From the NCBI GenBank assembly GCA_015058575.1, contig SVBZ01000005.1, positions 62,001 to 126,000 on the forward strand: a DNA stretch of 64,000 nt, read 5' to 3'. Positions 19,680 to 29,336 of this stretch are shown piece by piece. Made by a program: the position numbers and the translations under genes. Numbering within the stretch: the stretch's first letter is position 1; each line of letters begins with the position of its first letter. Below the pieces are notes generated by a model. The model was given only the letters and a program-made list of their open reading frames with translations. It ran no database searches and was not told where the DNA came from. The stretch comes from Pseudoselenomonas ruminantium. Its GTDB lineage: Bacteria > Bacillota > Negativicutes > Selenomonadales > Selenomonadaceae.

Positions 19680-20819
19680 ATGAAGGCAGACAGGATACTC
19701 GTACTGACGGCGTCGATTGGCTCAGGTCATATCAAGGCGGCCGAGGCTGTGACCAAGGAAATGCAGCGGCAGCTGCCGGAGGCCACGCTGATCACGGTGG
19801 ATTTCATGGCGCGGAAGACGTCCTGGCTGCATTGGCTGATGAAGAAAATTTATCTTGTCATGCTGGCTTTTGTCCCGAATCTGTATGATGTCTTTTATAA
19901 GGTGTCTGGCGGGGCAGCGAGCGGTTCACTGGTGCAAAGCGCCTTTGCTATCGTCATGCAGCCGGTGGTGAAGCGGCTTATCCGCAAATATGAACCGACG
20001 GCCATTATCTGTACGCATCCATTTCCTGAAGGGGCGGTATCGTTATGGAAACGACGCCAGCATAGCCAGCTGCCGCTGGCTGTTGTCATGACGGATTACT
20101 CGCTGCATCAGATTTGGCTATACCCGCAGGTCAATCAGTATTTCATGGCAACGACGGCGATGCAGGCTGAAATGGCTGCCTGCGGATTTGACGCGGACAC
20201 GCTGCAGGCAACAGGGATTCCTGTGGATGGTAATCTGCGCAGCCTGCCGCAAAAGAAGGATATCCGCCAGCAATTTTCCCTGCCGAGCGGGCAGCCAACC
20301 GTATTGCTGATGGGCGGCGGTCTGGGACTTGGGGGTATCAAAGCTACCTTGCAGGCCTTGGAGAAGATGCCGCAGCGATTGACGCTTCTGGTAATTGCCG
20401 GCCGCAATGCACGGTTGCTCAATGAAGTGCGGGTGTTTGCCCGTACTTCGCGTCATCTGGTAAAGCTTTGGGGGTATACCGACAAGGCACATGAGCTCAT
20501 GCGGGCGGCCGATCTGCTTATAACCAAGCCGGGGGCACTGACCATCAGTGAAGCCTTTGTGCTAGGATTACCGATGCTATTGCATGACCCTATCCCAGGG
20601 CCCGAGACTGAAAACGCCGTTTATGCGACGCGTCATGGTGCAGCAGTCTGGCTTCATCCGGGGGAGAAGCTGGCGCCGGCGGTACAGGAGCTGTTTGCTG
20701 AGGGCTGTCTCGAAGCGATGGCTGCGCGAGCGCTTTCCTGTGCGCGGCCAGAAGCCGCGCAGGAGATTGTGCGCGCGATTGTGACGTTCATCAAGAAGAA
20801 AGGTTATCAGCAAAAATAA
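19680..20819 (+). CDS. MGDG synthase/UgtP-type glycosyltransferase
   Basis: A 379-residue GT28-type glycosyltransferase. The N-terminus ASIGSGHIKAAEAV is the hallmark of the monogalactosyldiacylglycerol synthase/processive diacylglycerol glucosyltransferase family. A nucleotide-sugar site follows: LLMGGGLGLGG, GYTDKAHELMRAADLLITKPG, and PIPGPETENA. Such enzymes add sugars to diacylglycerol at the inner membrane; MurG is a distant relative. Acceptor and sugar donor are not determined here. ATG 19680 follows GGAGAGAAGGAA. It may be co-expressed with the preceding SDR, since no terminator separates them. Confidence 0.87.
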   Translation: MKADRILVLTASIGSGHIKAAEAVTKEMQRQLPEATLITVDFMARKTSWLHWLMKKIYLVMLAFVPNLYDVFYKVSGGAASGSLVQSAFAIVMQPVVKRLIRKYEPTAIICTHPFPEGAVSLWKRRQHSQLPLAVVMTDYSLHQIWLYPQVNQYFMATTAMQAEMAACGFDADTLQATGIPVDGNLRSLPQKKDIRQQFSLPSGQPTVLLMGGGLGLGGIKATLQALEKMPQRLTLLVIAGRNARLLNEVRVFARTSRHLVKLWGYTDKAHELMRAADLLITKPGALTISEAFVLGLPMLLHDPIPGPETENAVYATRHGAAVWLHPGEKLAPAVQELFAEGCLEAMAARALSCARPEAAQEIVRAIVTFIKKKGYQQK

Positions 20820-20906
20820 TTCATCATCAGGCAGGTTTTTTTCTGCGATATGGGGAATATATATAGATAATCTGCTGAGTATCCGGAAATACCGGTTGGG
20901 AAAGAT

Positions 20907-21389
20907 ATGGTGATGGAAATGGCCGTTTACCAGTTAGCAAAAAATGATAAGGGGCAATATCTTTGTCCCAAATGCCAAGGGAATCTTCGGTTTGTTGATG
21001 GCACGGCCGTACAGATTGTCGATGGACGGGCCGATATGTCTGCTATATTGCCAAAATATGAGTGTCATCACTGCGGTATTTATTTTCAGGAACTATTGGG
21101 GTCTGGCTTTTTTGATGAGCATGACCTGCCCCAAAAGGCTATGCACAAGGCAGTAAATGTCCGACGTACGGGCGACCTTGAGCCGATGATTCTCAAGAAA
21201 GATGTCAATAATCAATGTATCTGTCCGCGTTGCGGACAGAAGATGAATTTCATTGAGGGACAGGCTGTCCGCATCGTGGATGGCCGTGCTGATATGGAAA
21301 ATGTCAAGGACCATTTTGATTGTCCGCATTGTTTGTCAAAGTTTCGCCGGATAGCATCAACCGATTATTTCCAGTGGTCGGAAAAATAA
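20907..21389 (+). CDS. tandem zinc-ribbon protein of unknown function
   Basis: About 160 residues made of two copies of one domain. Copy 1 has CPKCQGNL, IVDGRADM and CHHCG; copy 2 has CPRCGQKM, IVDGRADM and CPHCL. Each copy holds two Cys pairs about 33 residues apart, fitting one zinc ribbon per copy. The shared block IVDGRADM in both halves points to an internal duplication. I know no named family for it. No enzyme motif, signal peptide or membrane segment is visible. ATGs at 20907, 20913 and 20919 are possible; the ribosome binding site is weak. It precedes divIC. Confidence 0.72.
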   Translation: MVMEMAVYQLAKNDKGQYLCPKCQGNLRFVDGTAVQIVDGRADMSAILPKYECHHCGIYFQELLGSGFFDEHDLPQKAMHKAVNVRRTGDLEPMILKKDVNNQCICPRCGQKMNFIEGQAVRIVDGRADMENVKDHFDCPHCLSKFRRIASTDYFQWSEK

Positions 21390-21401
21390 TTGCAGTTTTA
21401 C

Positions 21402-21430
21402 TTGCATCCGCCCACAAATATCGGTATCAT
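21402..21430 (+). promoter_or_regulatory. sigma-A-type promoter of divIC
   Basis: TTGCAT (21402-21407), a 17-base spacer and TATCAT (21425-21430); each box matches at five of six positions. Confidence 0.65.
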
Positions 21431-21464
21431 TAAGGAGATTGATGTTTTTGAAGGGGGGATAGTG

Positions 21465-21761
21465 ATGCAGCGCCAAAGACAACAGAAAAAACGCCGGTTC
21501 AGCTGGTTTTTTATCCTGATGGTTGGCAGTGTAGTCTATTTTTCCTCGATTCTCATCTCGCAGCAGCTTTATCTGCGCCAGGTTGGCCAGGATCAGGCCG
21601 CAGCAGAGGCCCGGCTGGCTGCCGCCCAGAAAGAGAATGAAGCTCTGCGGCAGGAGAAAGAAAAACTCAATGAACTCGGGTATATCGAGAAGATTGCCCG
21701 GGAAGAACTCGGGATGACCCGGGCAGGAGAACTGCCCTATACGACAGGGTGCAGCAAATGA
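21465..21761 (+). CDS. divIC: septum formation initiator DivIC/FtsB
   Basis: A 98-residue bitopic membrane protein. A short basic N-terminus (MQRQRQQKKRRF) is followed by a transmembrane helix (about 14-35), a heptad coiled coil (EARLAAAQKENEALRQEKEK) and the family's C-terminal YIEKIAREELGMTRAGE. It joins FtsL and DivIB/FtsQ in the divisome at midcell. Position between the yabN/HU genes and an S1-domain gene matches B. subtilis divIC-yabR. ATG 21465 follows AAGGGGGG; the in-frame upstream extension to 21390 is rejected. Confidence 0.9.
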   Translation: MQRQRQQKKRRFSWFFILMVGSVVYFSSILISQQLYLRQVGQDQAAAEARLAAAQKENEALRQEKEKLNELGYIEKIAREELGMTRAGELPYTTGCSK

Positions 21762-21770
21762 TTATGTTCC

Positions 21771-21800
21771 TTGACACTGTTTAGCGTGCAAGGGTATAAT
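21771..21800 (+). promoter_or_regulatory. perfect-consensus sigma-A promoter of yabR
   Basis: TTGACA (21771-21776), an 18-base spacer, TATAAT (21795-21800). Both hexamers are perfect. Confidence 0.85.
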
Positions 21801-21840
21801 AAAGCGTGTATTCTTTAATACTTAAGGGGGAAGAATTAAT

Positions 21841-22320
21841 TTGTCCATTGAAGTTGGCAGTGTGGTTGAGGGTGTCGTAAGCGGCATCACGAACTTTGGT
21901 GCATTCATCGAATTGCCAGAGGGTAAAACTGGTCTCGTCCACATTTCGGAAGTCGCAGATGTTTATGTAAAAGATGTTCATGACTTCCTCACAGAAAAAG
22001 ATAAGGTAAAAGTCAAGGTCCTGACAATTGATGAGAAGGGCAAGATCGGTCTTTCTATCAAGCAAACTCAGGAGAAGAAACCAGAGGAACATGCCACTAC
22101 CCAGCAGCATGCCGCCACGAATAATTCTTCCTTCCGGACGCCGCGTCCTGCACGTGGGCCGCGCGATTTCCGGAAACCGAATAATCGTTTCAACAATACT
22201 TCGGCTTCGTTTGAGGATAAGCTGTCGCGCTTCCTCAAGGATAGCGATGAGCGTCTGACGGACTTGCGCCGCAAGACGGACTCGAAACGCGGAGGCCGTG
22301 GTTCCCGCCGTTCGGACTGA
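21841..22320 (+). CDS. yabR: S1 domain RNA-binding protein YabR
   Basis: A 159-residue protein. Residues 1-75 are a single S1 domain (VEGVVSGITNFGAFIELPEG, then GLVHISEVAD and KVKVLTIDEKGKIGLSIK), an RNA-binding fold also found in polynucleotide phosphorylase and general stress protein 13. The rest is a low-complexity, charged tail rich in Arg, Asn and Lys that may also contact RNA. TTG 21841 follows AAGGGGGAAG. It sits between divIC and tilS as in Bacillus, but spoIIE is absent here. Confidence 0.9.
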   Translation: MSIEVGSVVEGVVSGITNFGAFIELPEGKTGLVHISEVADVYVKDVHDFLTEKDKVKVKVLTIDEKGKIGLSIKQTQEKKPEEHATTQQHAATNNSSFRTPRPARGPRDFRKPNNRFNNTSASFEDKLSRFLKDSDERLTDLRRKTDSKRGGRGSRRSD

Positions 22321-22347
22321 TGGGACGATCGTAGTTCGTAGTTTCAA

Positions 22348-22371
22348 AGCACTCTGCATAAGGGTGCTTTT
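22348..22371 (+). terminator. weak terminator after yabR
   Basis: A 7-bp stem (22348-22354 with 22362-22368) followed by TTTT. Weak but well placed. Confidence 0.4.
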
Positions 22372-22403
22372 GTTCGTTTGCCCACAGATTCGAGGAAAGT
22401 CAG

Positions 22404-23816
22404 GTGACGGTTGTGCTGGAACAGGTTGAGCAGTTCTGTGCGGAACATCAGCTGCTGCGTCGTGGTGACCGTATTGTCGTAGCGTGTTCAGGTGGCTCTG
22501 ATTCGCTGGCTTTGCTGGTAATCTTGTGGCGTCTGCGCCGCAAATATGACCTGCATATCCTGGCGGCGCATTTTGAGCATGGCATCCGTGGGGCAGAATC
22601 AAAGGCCGATGCTGATTTCGTTCAGGATTTTTGCCAGCAGCAGGGGATACCCTTACAGCTGGCGACCGCTGATGTCCCAAAGGCTGCTGCGGCACAGGGC
22701 CTTTCGCTGGAGACAGCGGCTCGAGAGCTCCGTTACCGGTTTTTGGAACGGGTGCGGCAGAGTGCAGGATTTGATGCCATTGCGGTGGCGCACCATGCGG
22801 ATGATCAGGCGGAGACAGTGCTTATGCGTATCCTGCGCGGCACAGGAACACAGGGCTTAGCGGCGATGCGGCCGCGCAGCGGCAAGGGCGGCACAATTAT
22901 TCGTCCGCTGCTGGGGGTAACCAAGGCCGCGATACGCGCGTTTTGTACAGCGCAGGGCTTGCAGCCATGCGAGGATGCTACCAATGAGCAGGCAGAATGC
23001 ACGCGCAACCGTCTGCGGCTGATGACGCTGCCTGCACTCAAGCAGGCTTATAATCCTGAGCTGACGCGGGCGCTATGCCAACTGGCGGAGGTAGCTGCTG
23101 CTGAGACTCAATATATTGTGTCTCAGGTTGAAATGTTATGGCAGGATGCAAAGCGTGTACGCAAGCAGCCACTGGCTTTGAGCCAGCAGGGATTCAGCCA
23201 GCTTCCGCTGGCGTTGCAGCGCGGGTTGGTGCGTCGTTTTTGGCAAGCTGCGACTGGCAGCCGGCAGGACTTGGGATTTGGACAGTCGGAGAAACTTCGT
23301 CTGCTGTTGCAGACAGGAAAGACGAGCAGCCAGCTGGAGCTGCCGCATGGATTTGTAGCTCAGCTGGCGTATGGCTGGCTGACTTGTGCTTTGCGGGCTC
23401 AAAGCGTAGCGGCGCCTGTACCGGCAGTCTTGCAGATACCGGGGCGTACGCAGTGGGGCAGATACTTGTGCACGGCTGCGTGGCGTGATGAATTTGCGCC
23501 AGTGGTTACACCGTGGGAGCTGTATCTTTATCCCGAAGATTTTGCGGAACCGCTGGTCATCCGTCAGCGTGAGACGGGGGATAGGATACAGTTGCCTGGT
23601 GGCCGCAAAAAGCTAAAAAAACTGCTGATTGATGACAAGATTCCCCAGCAGGAACGCGACCAGCTGCCTATCCTGGCAGCTGGCCATGAAGTATTATGGG
23701 TGGCAGGTCACCGGCGCAGCACGTGCTGTGCGGTGGCTTTTGATAGACCATTGAAGAGAAGAGTTTTACATCTCAAACTGGAAAGAAGAGAGGAAATTTA
23801 TCATGATGAACGATGA
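22404..23816 (+). CDS. tilS: tRNA(Ile)-lysidine synthase
   Basis: A 470-residue N-type ATP pyrophosphatase. The PP-loop SGGSDS is near residue 30 and the downstream [20 protein letters not shown] block is typical. The enzyme attaches lysine to C34 of the tRNA-Ile CAU anticodon, switching it from Met to Ile decoding. The C-terminal third carries the lysidine-synthase substrate domain ([20 protein letters not shown]). GTG 22404 follows GAGGAAAG. The gene overlaps hpt by 14 bases. Confidence 0.95.
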   Translation: MTVVLEQVEQFCAEHQLLRRGDRIVVACSGGSDSLALLVILWRLRRKYDLHILAAHFEHGIRGAESKADADFVQDFCQQQGIPLQLATADVPKAAAAQGLSLETAARELRYRFLERVRQSAGFDAIAVAHHADDQAETVLMRILRGTGTQGLAAMRPRSGKGGTIIRPLLGVTKAAIRAFCTAQGLQPCEDATNEQAECTRNRLRLMTLPALKQAYNPELTRALCQLAEVAAAETQYIVSQVEMLWQDAKRVRKQPLALSQQGFSQLPLALQRGLVRRFWQAATGSRQDLGFGQSEKLRLLLQTGKTSSQLELPHGFVAQLAYGWLTCALRAQSVAAPVPAVLQIPGRTQWGRYLCTAAWRDEFAPVVTPWELYLYPEDFAEPLVIRQRETGDRIQLPGGRKKLKKLLIDDKIPQQERDQLPILAAGHEVLWVAGHRRSTCCAVAFDRPLKRRVLHLKLERREEIYHDER

Positions 23817-24348
23817 TATCGAGAAGGTAGTATATTCGGAGGAACAGCTTCAGGCAAAAGTGGCTGAGCTGGGCCGCCAGATTACGGAAGATTATAAGGA
23901 TGTCAAAGAAGAAATTTACTGTGTCGGTATTTTGAAAGGTGCAGTGACGTTCTATACGGATTTGGTCCGCCAGATCAATCTGCCGGTTCATTTCGATTTC
24001 ATGATTGCTTCGAGCTATGGCAATGGCACGTCAACGACGGGATCGGTAAAAATTTTGAAGGATCTTGATTACGATATTGAAGGAAAACACCTCATCGTTA
24101 TTGAAGATATAATAGACTCGGGTACGACTATGAACTATCTCATGAAGTACTTCCGTGAGCGCAAGCCTAAAAGTGTCAAGCTTTGCTCGCTGCTCTCCAA
24201 GCCGTCCCGCCGCACGGTGGATGTCAATATTGACTACTGCGGCTTTATAGTACCGGATGAGTTCCTGGTCGGCTATGGCCTCGATTATGCCGAGGTATAT
24301 CGTAACCTGCCGTATATCGGTGTATTGAAGCCGGAGATTTACGCCTGA
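23803..24348 (+). CDS. hpt: hypoxanthine phosphoribosyltransferase
   Basis: A 181-residue type I phosphoribosyltransferase of purine salvage that makes IMP or GMP from hypoxanthine or guanine and PRPP. The PRPP-binding motif is [15 protein letters not shown] and the flexible-loop SSYGNGT is present. The C-terminus [20 protein letters not shown] is characteristic. ATG 23803 sits eight bases after GAGAGGA and overlaps tilS. Order tilS-hpt-ftsH is conserved across Bacillota. Confidence 0.96.
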   Translation: MMNDDIEKVVYSEEQLQAKVAELGRQITEDYKDVKEEIYCVGILKGAVTFYTDLVRQINLPVHFDFMIASSYGNGTSTTGSVKILKDLDYDIEGKHLIVIEDIIDSGTTMNYLMKYFRERKPKSVKLCSLLSKPSRRTVDVNIDYCGFIVPDEFLVGYGLDYAEVYRNLPYIGVLKPEIYA

Positions 24349-24409
24349 GCCAATAAAAGAAAAAGACCGGAGGAGCCTTTGAAGGGCCCCCGAAAGGGAG
24401 GGCAATGGA

Positions 24410-26440
24410 TTGAATAAGTTTCTACGCAATGTAGGGTTCTACCTGTTGATTATCCTGGTCGCTATATCGATCATCGATTATTTTTCAACAAAGAACACGA
24501 CAAAGCAGGAGGTGGAATACACCAAGTTCCTGCAGCAGGTGGACAAAGGTGAAGTGGCCAGAGTCGTAATCATTCAGAATACGATTCGCGGTAAGCTGAC
24601 TGATGGTACCGAGTTCACGACCATTACACCGGATGCTCCAAATAATGACCCGCAGCTCTACCAGAAACTGAGCAGCAAGAATGTGGATATCGCGGCGGAA
24701 AATCCGCCCGAGCCCCCCTGGTGGTCGACGATGTTCTCGTCGGTACTGCCAATCCTGCTGCTCGTCGGTGTATGGTTCTTTATCATGCAGCAGACGCAGG
24801 GCGGCGGTGGCCGTGTCATGTCGTTCGGCAAGAGCCGTGCGCGCATGAGCGGTGCGGATAAAATCAAGGTCAATTTCAAGGATGTAGCTGGTGCTGATGA
24901 AGCCAAGCAGGAGCTTGAGGAAGTTGTCGAGTTCCTCAAGCATCCGAAGAAATACAACGATCTTGGTGCCCGCATCCCAAAAGGTGTGTTGCTTTCAGGC
25001 CCTCCGGGAACTGGTAAGACTTTGCTGGCCCGCGCGGTAGCTGGCGAAGCTGGTGTGCCGTTCTTCTCGATTTCCGGTTCGGATTTCGTGGAGATGTTTG
25101 TCGGTGTCGGTGCTTCGCGTGTCCGTGACCTGTTCGATCAGGCCAAGAAAAATGCGCCCTGCATCGTATTCATCGATGAGATCGATGCAGTAGGCCGCCA
25201 GCGTGGTGCTGGTGTTGGCGGTGGACATGACGAACGTGAACAGACGCTCAATCAGTTGCTGGTCGAGATGGATGGTTTTGCTGCTAATGAAGGCATCATC
25301 ATCATTGCTGCGACCAACCGTCCGGATATTCTTGACCCCGCTTTGCAGCGTCCGGGCCGCTTCGACCGTCAGGTCGTCGTTGACCGTCCGGATGTCCGTG
25401 GCCGCCTGGCTATCCTCAAGGTACATACGAAGGGCAAGCCGCTTGATGATGCTGTCGATCTGGATATCCTTGCACGCCGTACGCCGGGCTTCACGGGTGC
25501 GGATCTCAGCAATCTTGTCAACGAAGCAGCACTCTTGGCGGCACGCCGCGACAAAACAAAGATTTTCATGGGCGAGCTCGAAGAAGCTATCGAGCGTGTC
25601 ATGGCTGGCCCGGAGCGTAAGTCTCATATCATGAATGATGAGGAAAAACGTCTGACGGCTTATCATGAGGGCGGCCATACCCTTGTGGGTATGCTTCTCA
25701 AACATGCCGATCCGGTCCATAAGGTCACGATTATCCCGCGCGGCCGCGCCGGCGGCTATACGCTGATGCTGCCGAAGGAAGACCGCAACTATGCGACGAA
25801 GTCAGAACTCCTGGATCGTCTCAAGGTTGCTATGGGCGGTCGTGTAGCCGAGGAAATCGTGCTCAAGGAAATCAGCACGGGAGCTTCACAGGACATTCAG
25901 CAGGCAACGCGTATGGTCCGTGGCATGGTCATGCAGTATGGCATGAGCGATGTACTCGGTCCGGTGGCTTATGGCGAATCCCAGAACCATCAGGTATTCC
26001 TGGGCCGTGACTTCAATCATGAACGCAATTACTCGGAAGAAGTTGCTGGTGAGATTGATAAAGAAGTCCGCAAGTATCTGGAAGAGGCCTATGAGGCTTG
26101 CCGTAAGCTCATCACGGAGAATCGCGATAAGCTCGAGCTCATTGCCCAAGCGCTTATGGAACGCGAGACGCTGACAGCTAAACAGCTTGAAGAGCTGCTG
26201 ACGAACGGCAAGCTGGCTGATGAGGAGGAAAAGACAGCAGACGATGATTCTACGGATGATTCGAAAAAGGATGACTGGTCTTTGCTGAATCCGATACCTA
26301 TTGATGCGGATGCGAAACAAGAGGAAGCTGCTGCCGAAGAAGAGAAAGAAGATAGAGAAGAGGTAGCGGAGGAGAAGACGGACGCCGAGAAAGAAGATAA
26401 GGCGGAGCCGAAATTCAATGTTACCCATTATGACCGCTGA
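24410..26440 (+). CDS. ftsH: ATP-dependent zinc metalloprotease FtsH
   Basis: A 676-residue membrane-anchored AAA+ protease for quality control of membrane and regulatory proteins. Two transmembrane helices (about 7-26 and 105-125) flank a small extracytoplasmic domain. The AAA module has Walker A GPPGTGKT (from about Gly197) and Walker [13 protein letters not shown]; the zinc site is HEGGH at about 419-423. The last 60 residues are a highly acidic, low-complexity tail. The start is TTG 24410, eight bases after GGGAGG; an ATG at 24405 runs into a stop at once. A terminator follows. Confidence 0.98.
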   Translation: MNKFLRNVGFYLLIILVAISIIDYFSTKNTTKQEVEYTKFLQQVDKGEVARVVIIQNTIRGKLTDGTEFTTITPDAPNNDPQLYQKLSSKNVDIAAENPPEPPWWSTMFSSVLPILLLVGVWFFIMQQTQGGGGRVMSFGKSRARMSGADKIKVNFKDVAGADEAKQELEEVVEFLKHPKKYNDLGARIPKGVLLSGPPGTGKTLLARAVAGEAGVPFFSISGSDFVEMFVGVGASRVRDLFDQAKKNAPCIVFIDEIDAVGRQRGAGVGGGHDEREQTLNQLLVEMDGFAANEGIIIIAATNRPDILDPALQRPGRFDRQVVVDRPDVRGRLAILKVHTKGKPLDDAVDLDILARRTPGFTGADLSNLVNEAALLAARRDKTKIFMGELEEAIERVMAGPERKSHIMNDEEKRLTAYHEGGHTLVGMLLKHADPVHKVTIIPRGRAGGYTLMLPKEDRNYATKSELLDRLKVAMGGRVAEEIVLKEISTGASQDIQQATRMVRGMVMQYGMSDVLGPVAYGESQNHQVFLGRDFNHERNYSEEVAGEIDKEVRKYLEEAYEACRKLITENRDKLELIAQALMERETLTAKQLEELLTNGKLADEEEKTADDDSTDDSKKDDWSLLNPIPIDADAKQEEAAAEEEKEDREEVAEEKTDAEKEDKAEPKFNVTHYDR

Positions 26441-26452
26441 GTAAGCGGTAAA

Positions 26453-26484
26453 AGACCTACCCTGTTTTGTGGTGGGTCTTTTTT
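26453..26484 (+). terminator. intrinsic terminator of ftsH
   Basis: A 9-bp stem (26453-26461 with 26471-26479, one wobble) followed by a T-run to 26484. Confidence 0.82.
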
Positions 26485-26501
26485 AATGGCTGGATTCGTT
26501 G

Positions 26502-26507
26502 TATAAT
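26502..26507 (+). promoter_or_regulatory. -10 box of a birA promoter
   Basis: A perfect TATAAT 34 bases before the birA start. The matching -35 position, 17 bases upstream, lies in the ftsH terminator T-run and is poor. Confidence 0.4.
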
Positions 26508-26541
26508 GGACAGGTGTGAATGGGCAAAGGAGGAAATGCCA

Positions 26542-27522
26542 TTGCGGACAAAGATACTTGAGATCCTGCGCAGTGCAGGTGATGTATATATATCGGGGGA
26601 AGAGATGGCGAGCCGGCTCGGCGTTTCGCGGACAGCAATCTGGAAACATATCCGTGAGCTGCGTGAAAACGGCTATGATATCGTCAGCCATTCGCGCAGC
26701 GGCTATTCGCTGCGTGAGGCGCCGGACAGGCTGCTGCCCAATGAGATCCGGCATGGTTTAAAGACGCAATGTGTGGGACGGGAAATCCACTTCGAGGAGA
26801 TTCTCGATTCGACAAACAATGTGGCTAAGCGATTAGCTGCTGCTGGTGCAGCGGATGGTACCATCGTCGTGGCTGAACAACAGACAGGAGGCAAGGGTCG
26901 TTTGGAGCGCAGCTTCTTTTCTCCGGCCGGTAAGGGGATTTGGTTTTCCGTTATCCTGCGTCCGCCCTTTATGCCGCAGGAGGCGCCAAAGTGTACGCTG
27001 CTGGCAGCAGTGGCGGTGGCCAAGGCTATGGAACAGTTCGGCCTTGCGCCCGGCATAAAATGGCCCAATGACCTGCTCTATGAGAACCGCAAGCTGGTTG
27101 GCATCCTGACGGAGATGAGTGCCGAAATGGATCGAATCAATCACATAGTCATCGGTATCGGGATCAATGTCAATATTCTTCCGCAGGAGTTCCCGGCAGA
27201 TATCCGTGAGACAGCTACGTCTTTGCAGGTGGTCAATGGCGGCAAACCTGTGCCGCGGGTAAAATTCTTCCAGGCTGTGCTGACGGCATTGGATGATCTT
27301 TATGCCAAGGTAATCACACAAGGTTTTGCCCCTGTCCTGGCAGACTGGCGTAAATATACGATTACGTTAGGACAGGAGGTGCGTGTCATCGGTGTGCGGG
27401 ATGGCGAAGAATATATCGGCACAGCGGTAGACATCGACGAAGAGGGGGCCTTGCTCGTCGATGCAGCGGATGGACGCCACCGCGTATTGGCTGGCGATGT
27501 GTCCATCCGGCCCAAGAAGTAA
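26542..27522 (+). CDS. birA: bifunctional biotin ligase/biotin repressor BirA
   Basis: A 326-residue Group II BirA: an N-terminal winged helix (SGEEMASRLGVSRTAIWKHI) followed by the biotin-protein ligase domain with the GKGRLERSFFSPAGKG loop and KWPNDLLYENRKLVGIL, then a C-terminal SH3-like cap. It biotinylates carboxylase and decarboxylase subunits and, as a biotinyl-AMP dimer, should repress biotin genes. Either TTG 26542 (eight bases after AAAGGAGG) or ATG 26536 (two bases after) could start it; spacing favours TTG. Confidence 0.93.
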   Translation: MRTKILEILRSAGDVYISGEEMASRLGVSRTAIWKHIRELRENGYDIVSHSRSGYSLREAPDRLLPNEIRHGLKTQCVGREIHFEEILDSTNNVAKRLAAAGAADGTIVVAEQQTGGKGRLERSFFSPAGKGIWFSVILRPPFMPQEAPKCTLLAAVAVAKAMEQFGLAPGIKWPNDLLYENRKLVGILTEMSAEMDRINHIVIGIGINVNILPQEFPADIRETATSLQVVNGGKPVPRVKFFQAVLTALDDLYAKVITQGFAPVLADWRKYTITLGQEVRVIGVRDGEEYIGTAVDIDEEGALLVDAADGRHRVLAGDVSIRPKK

Positions 27523-27543
27523 GAGATTCAGGAGGAATATCCT

Positions 27544-28359
27544 TTGTTATTAGTATTCGATATTGGCAACAGCAACATCGTTATGGGAACGTATGAGGGG
27601 AAGAAACTCGTCAAGCATTGGCGTATCTCGACGGACCGGCAAAAGACCGGTGATGAATACGGCATGCTGATGAATGACCTGTTCCGCTATCAGGGAATTC
27701 GCATGACGGATATTCATGCCATCATCATTTCATCGGTTGTACCGCCTTTGGTCGTGCCGATGGTCAAGATGTGCGAGCGCTATTTCCATATCCGGCCACT
27801 GGTGGTCGGGCCCGGTATCAAGACGGGAATCAAGCTGCATTACGAGAACCCGCGCTCCATCGGTGCTGACCGCATTGTCAATGTCGTCGGTGCCTATGAG
27901 CAGTATGGTGGTCCGCTTATTGTCATCGATATCGGCACAGCGACAACTTTCGATGTCGTTGGCGATGCGGGAGATTTTCTCGGCGGTGTCATTGCGCCGG
28001 GAATTGGTACGAGCGCGGATGCATTGTTCCAGCGTGCTGCTCAGCTGCCACGTATCGAGCTTGTCCCGCCTAAGCAGATTATTTGCCGCAATACGATCCA
28101 GGGAATGCAGGCTGGCATCATCTTCGGTTATGTCGGCCAGATCGATGAGATCGCGCGGCGCATCAAGGAAGAGTACGGCAAGGACATGAAAGTCATTGCT
28201 ACCGGCGGTTTGGCGCGTATGATTGCCAAGGAATCGGCGACTATTGACAAGGTCGATCATTTCTTGACGCTGACGGGATTGCAGGTGCTCTACGAGCGCA
28301 ATGCCGATCGCCGCGAGGGTCATAATTCTGAGCGCCTCAAGAAGGAGAACGAAGTATGA
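27544..28359 (+). CDS. coaX: type III pantothenate kinase
   Basis: A 271-residue CoaX, the ATP-dependent first step of CoA synthesis. ASKHA-fold motifs are LVFDIGNSNIVMG at the N-terminus and VIDIGTATTFDVV in the middle, with GADRIVN between. TTG 27544 follows AGGAGGAA. The coaX stop overlaps the dus start (ATGA), so translation is probably coupled. This neighbourhood matches B. subtilis ftsH-coaX-...-dus. Confidence 0.96.
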   Translation: MLLVFDIGNSNIVMGTYEGKKLVKHWRISTDRQKTGDEYGMLMNDLFRYQGIRMTDIHAIIISSVVPPLVVPMVKMCERYFHIRPLVVGPGIKTGIKLHYENPRSIGADRIVNVVGAYEQYGGPLIVIDIGTATTFDVVGDAGDFLGGVIAPGIGTSADALFQRAAQLPRIELVPPKQIICRNTIQGMQAGIIFGYVGQIDEIARRIKEEYGKDMKVIATGGLARMIAKESATIDKVDHFLTLTGLQVLYERNADRREGHNSERLKKENEV

Positions 28360-29321
28360 GCATGGATATCGGCAAATTTCATTTCGAGCAGCCGGTGTTC
28401 CTGGCGCCGATGGCCGGGGTGACCGATACGGCTTATCGCATCATTGCCCGTGATATGGGCTGTCCGCTCTGTTATGCGGAGATGGTCAGCAGCCAGGGCA
28501 TCCATTTCCGCAATGAGCGCACGCTTGAGATGCTCAAGACGGAGAGCGGTGAGCGCCCGATTGCCATGCAGATTTTTGCCAATACCCCAGAGATGGCGGC
28601 CGAGGCGGCTAAGTATGTCGAAGACCTTGGTACGGCGGATATTCTGGATTTCAATATGGGGTGCCCTGCACCTAAAATCGTCAAAAATGGCGAAGGTTCG
28701 GCGCTTATGCGTGAACCAGCAAAGGCATTTGCCATCCTGTCGGCTATCCGCAAGGCCGTCAAGATGCCGTTTACGGTCAAGATGCGCAAGGGGTGGGACG
28801 ATGAACATGTCAATGTGCTGGAGATTGCCAAGCTGGCTGAGGAAGCCGGCGTTGATGCGATTGCTGTCCATGGACGTACGCGCGAACAGTTCTATCGTGA
28901 TCATGCGGATTGGGAAAGCATTGCGGCGGTCAAGCAAATGGTGCATGTGCCAGTCATTGCCAATGGCGATGTGCGCAGTTGTGCCGATCTCAAGAAGATA
29001 CTATCGGTAACGGGGGCTGATGGCGTTATGATTGGCCGGGCAGCGCAGGGGAATCCTTGGATTTTCCGCCAGCTCACGCACTATTTGCGGACGGGCGAGG
29101 AGCTGGCGGGACCGACGATGCAGGAGCGTGCAGGAGTCATCATCCGCCATCTGGATTTGCTGTGTAAATACAAGGGCGATTACGTCGGTCCGCGTGAGAT
29201 GCGCAAGCATGCGACTTGGTATACGCGTGGAATAAAACACGGGGCAATCCTGCGTGACCGCTTCAACAAAGCCGAGAAGCGGCAGGATTTTGTGGATATC
29301 ATAGATGAATTTTTCGGATGA
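28356..29321 (+). CDS. dusB: tRNA-dihydrouridine synthase (DusB type)
   Basis: A 321-residue FMN-dependent reductase that makes dihydrouridine in tRNA loops. It starts as a TIM barrel with VFLAPMAGVTDTAYR, has the catalytic-cysteine motif FNMGCPAPKIVKNGEGSALM, then VHGRTREQFY and the FMN-phosphate motif IANGDVRS, and GVMIGRAAQGNPW. The family's small helical C-terminal domain is present. ATG 28356 overlaps the coaX stop by four bases. Confidence 0.95.
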   Translation: MSMDIGKFHFEQPVFLAPMAGVTDTAYRIIARDMGCPLCYAEMVSSQGIHFRNERTLEMLKTESGERPIAMQIFANTPEMAAEAAKYVEDLGTADILDFNMGCPAPKIVKNGEGSALMREPAKAFAILSAIRKAVKMPFTVKMRKGWDDEHVNVLEIAKLAEEAGVDAIAVHGRTREQFYRDHADWESIAAVKQMVHVPVIANGDVRSCADLKKILSVTGADGVMIGRAAQGNPWIFRQLTHYLRTGEELAGPTMQERAGVIIRHLDLLCKYKGDYVGPREMRKHATWYTRGIKHGAILRDRFNKAEKRQDFVDIIDEFFG

Positions 29322-29336
29322 GAAAGAGGGATACAG

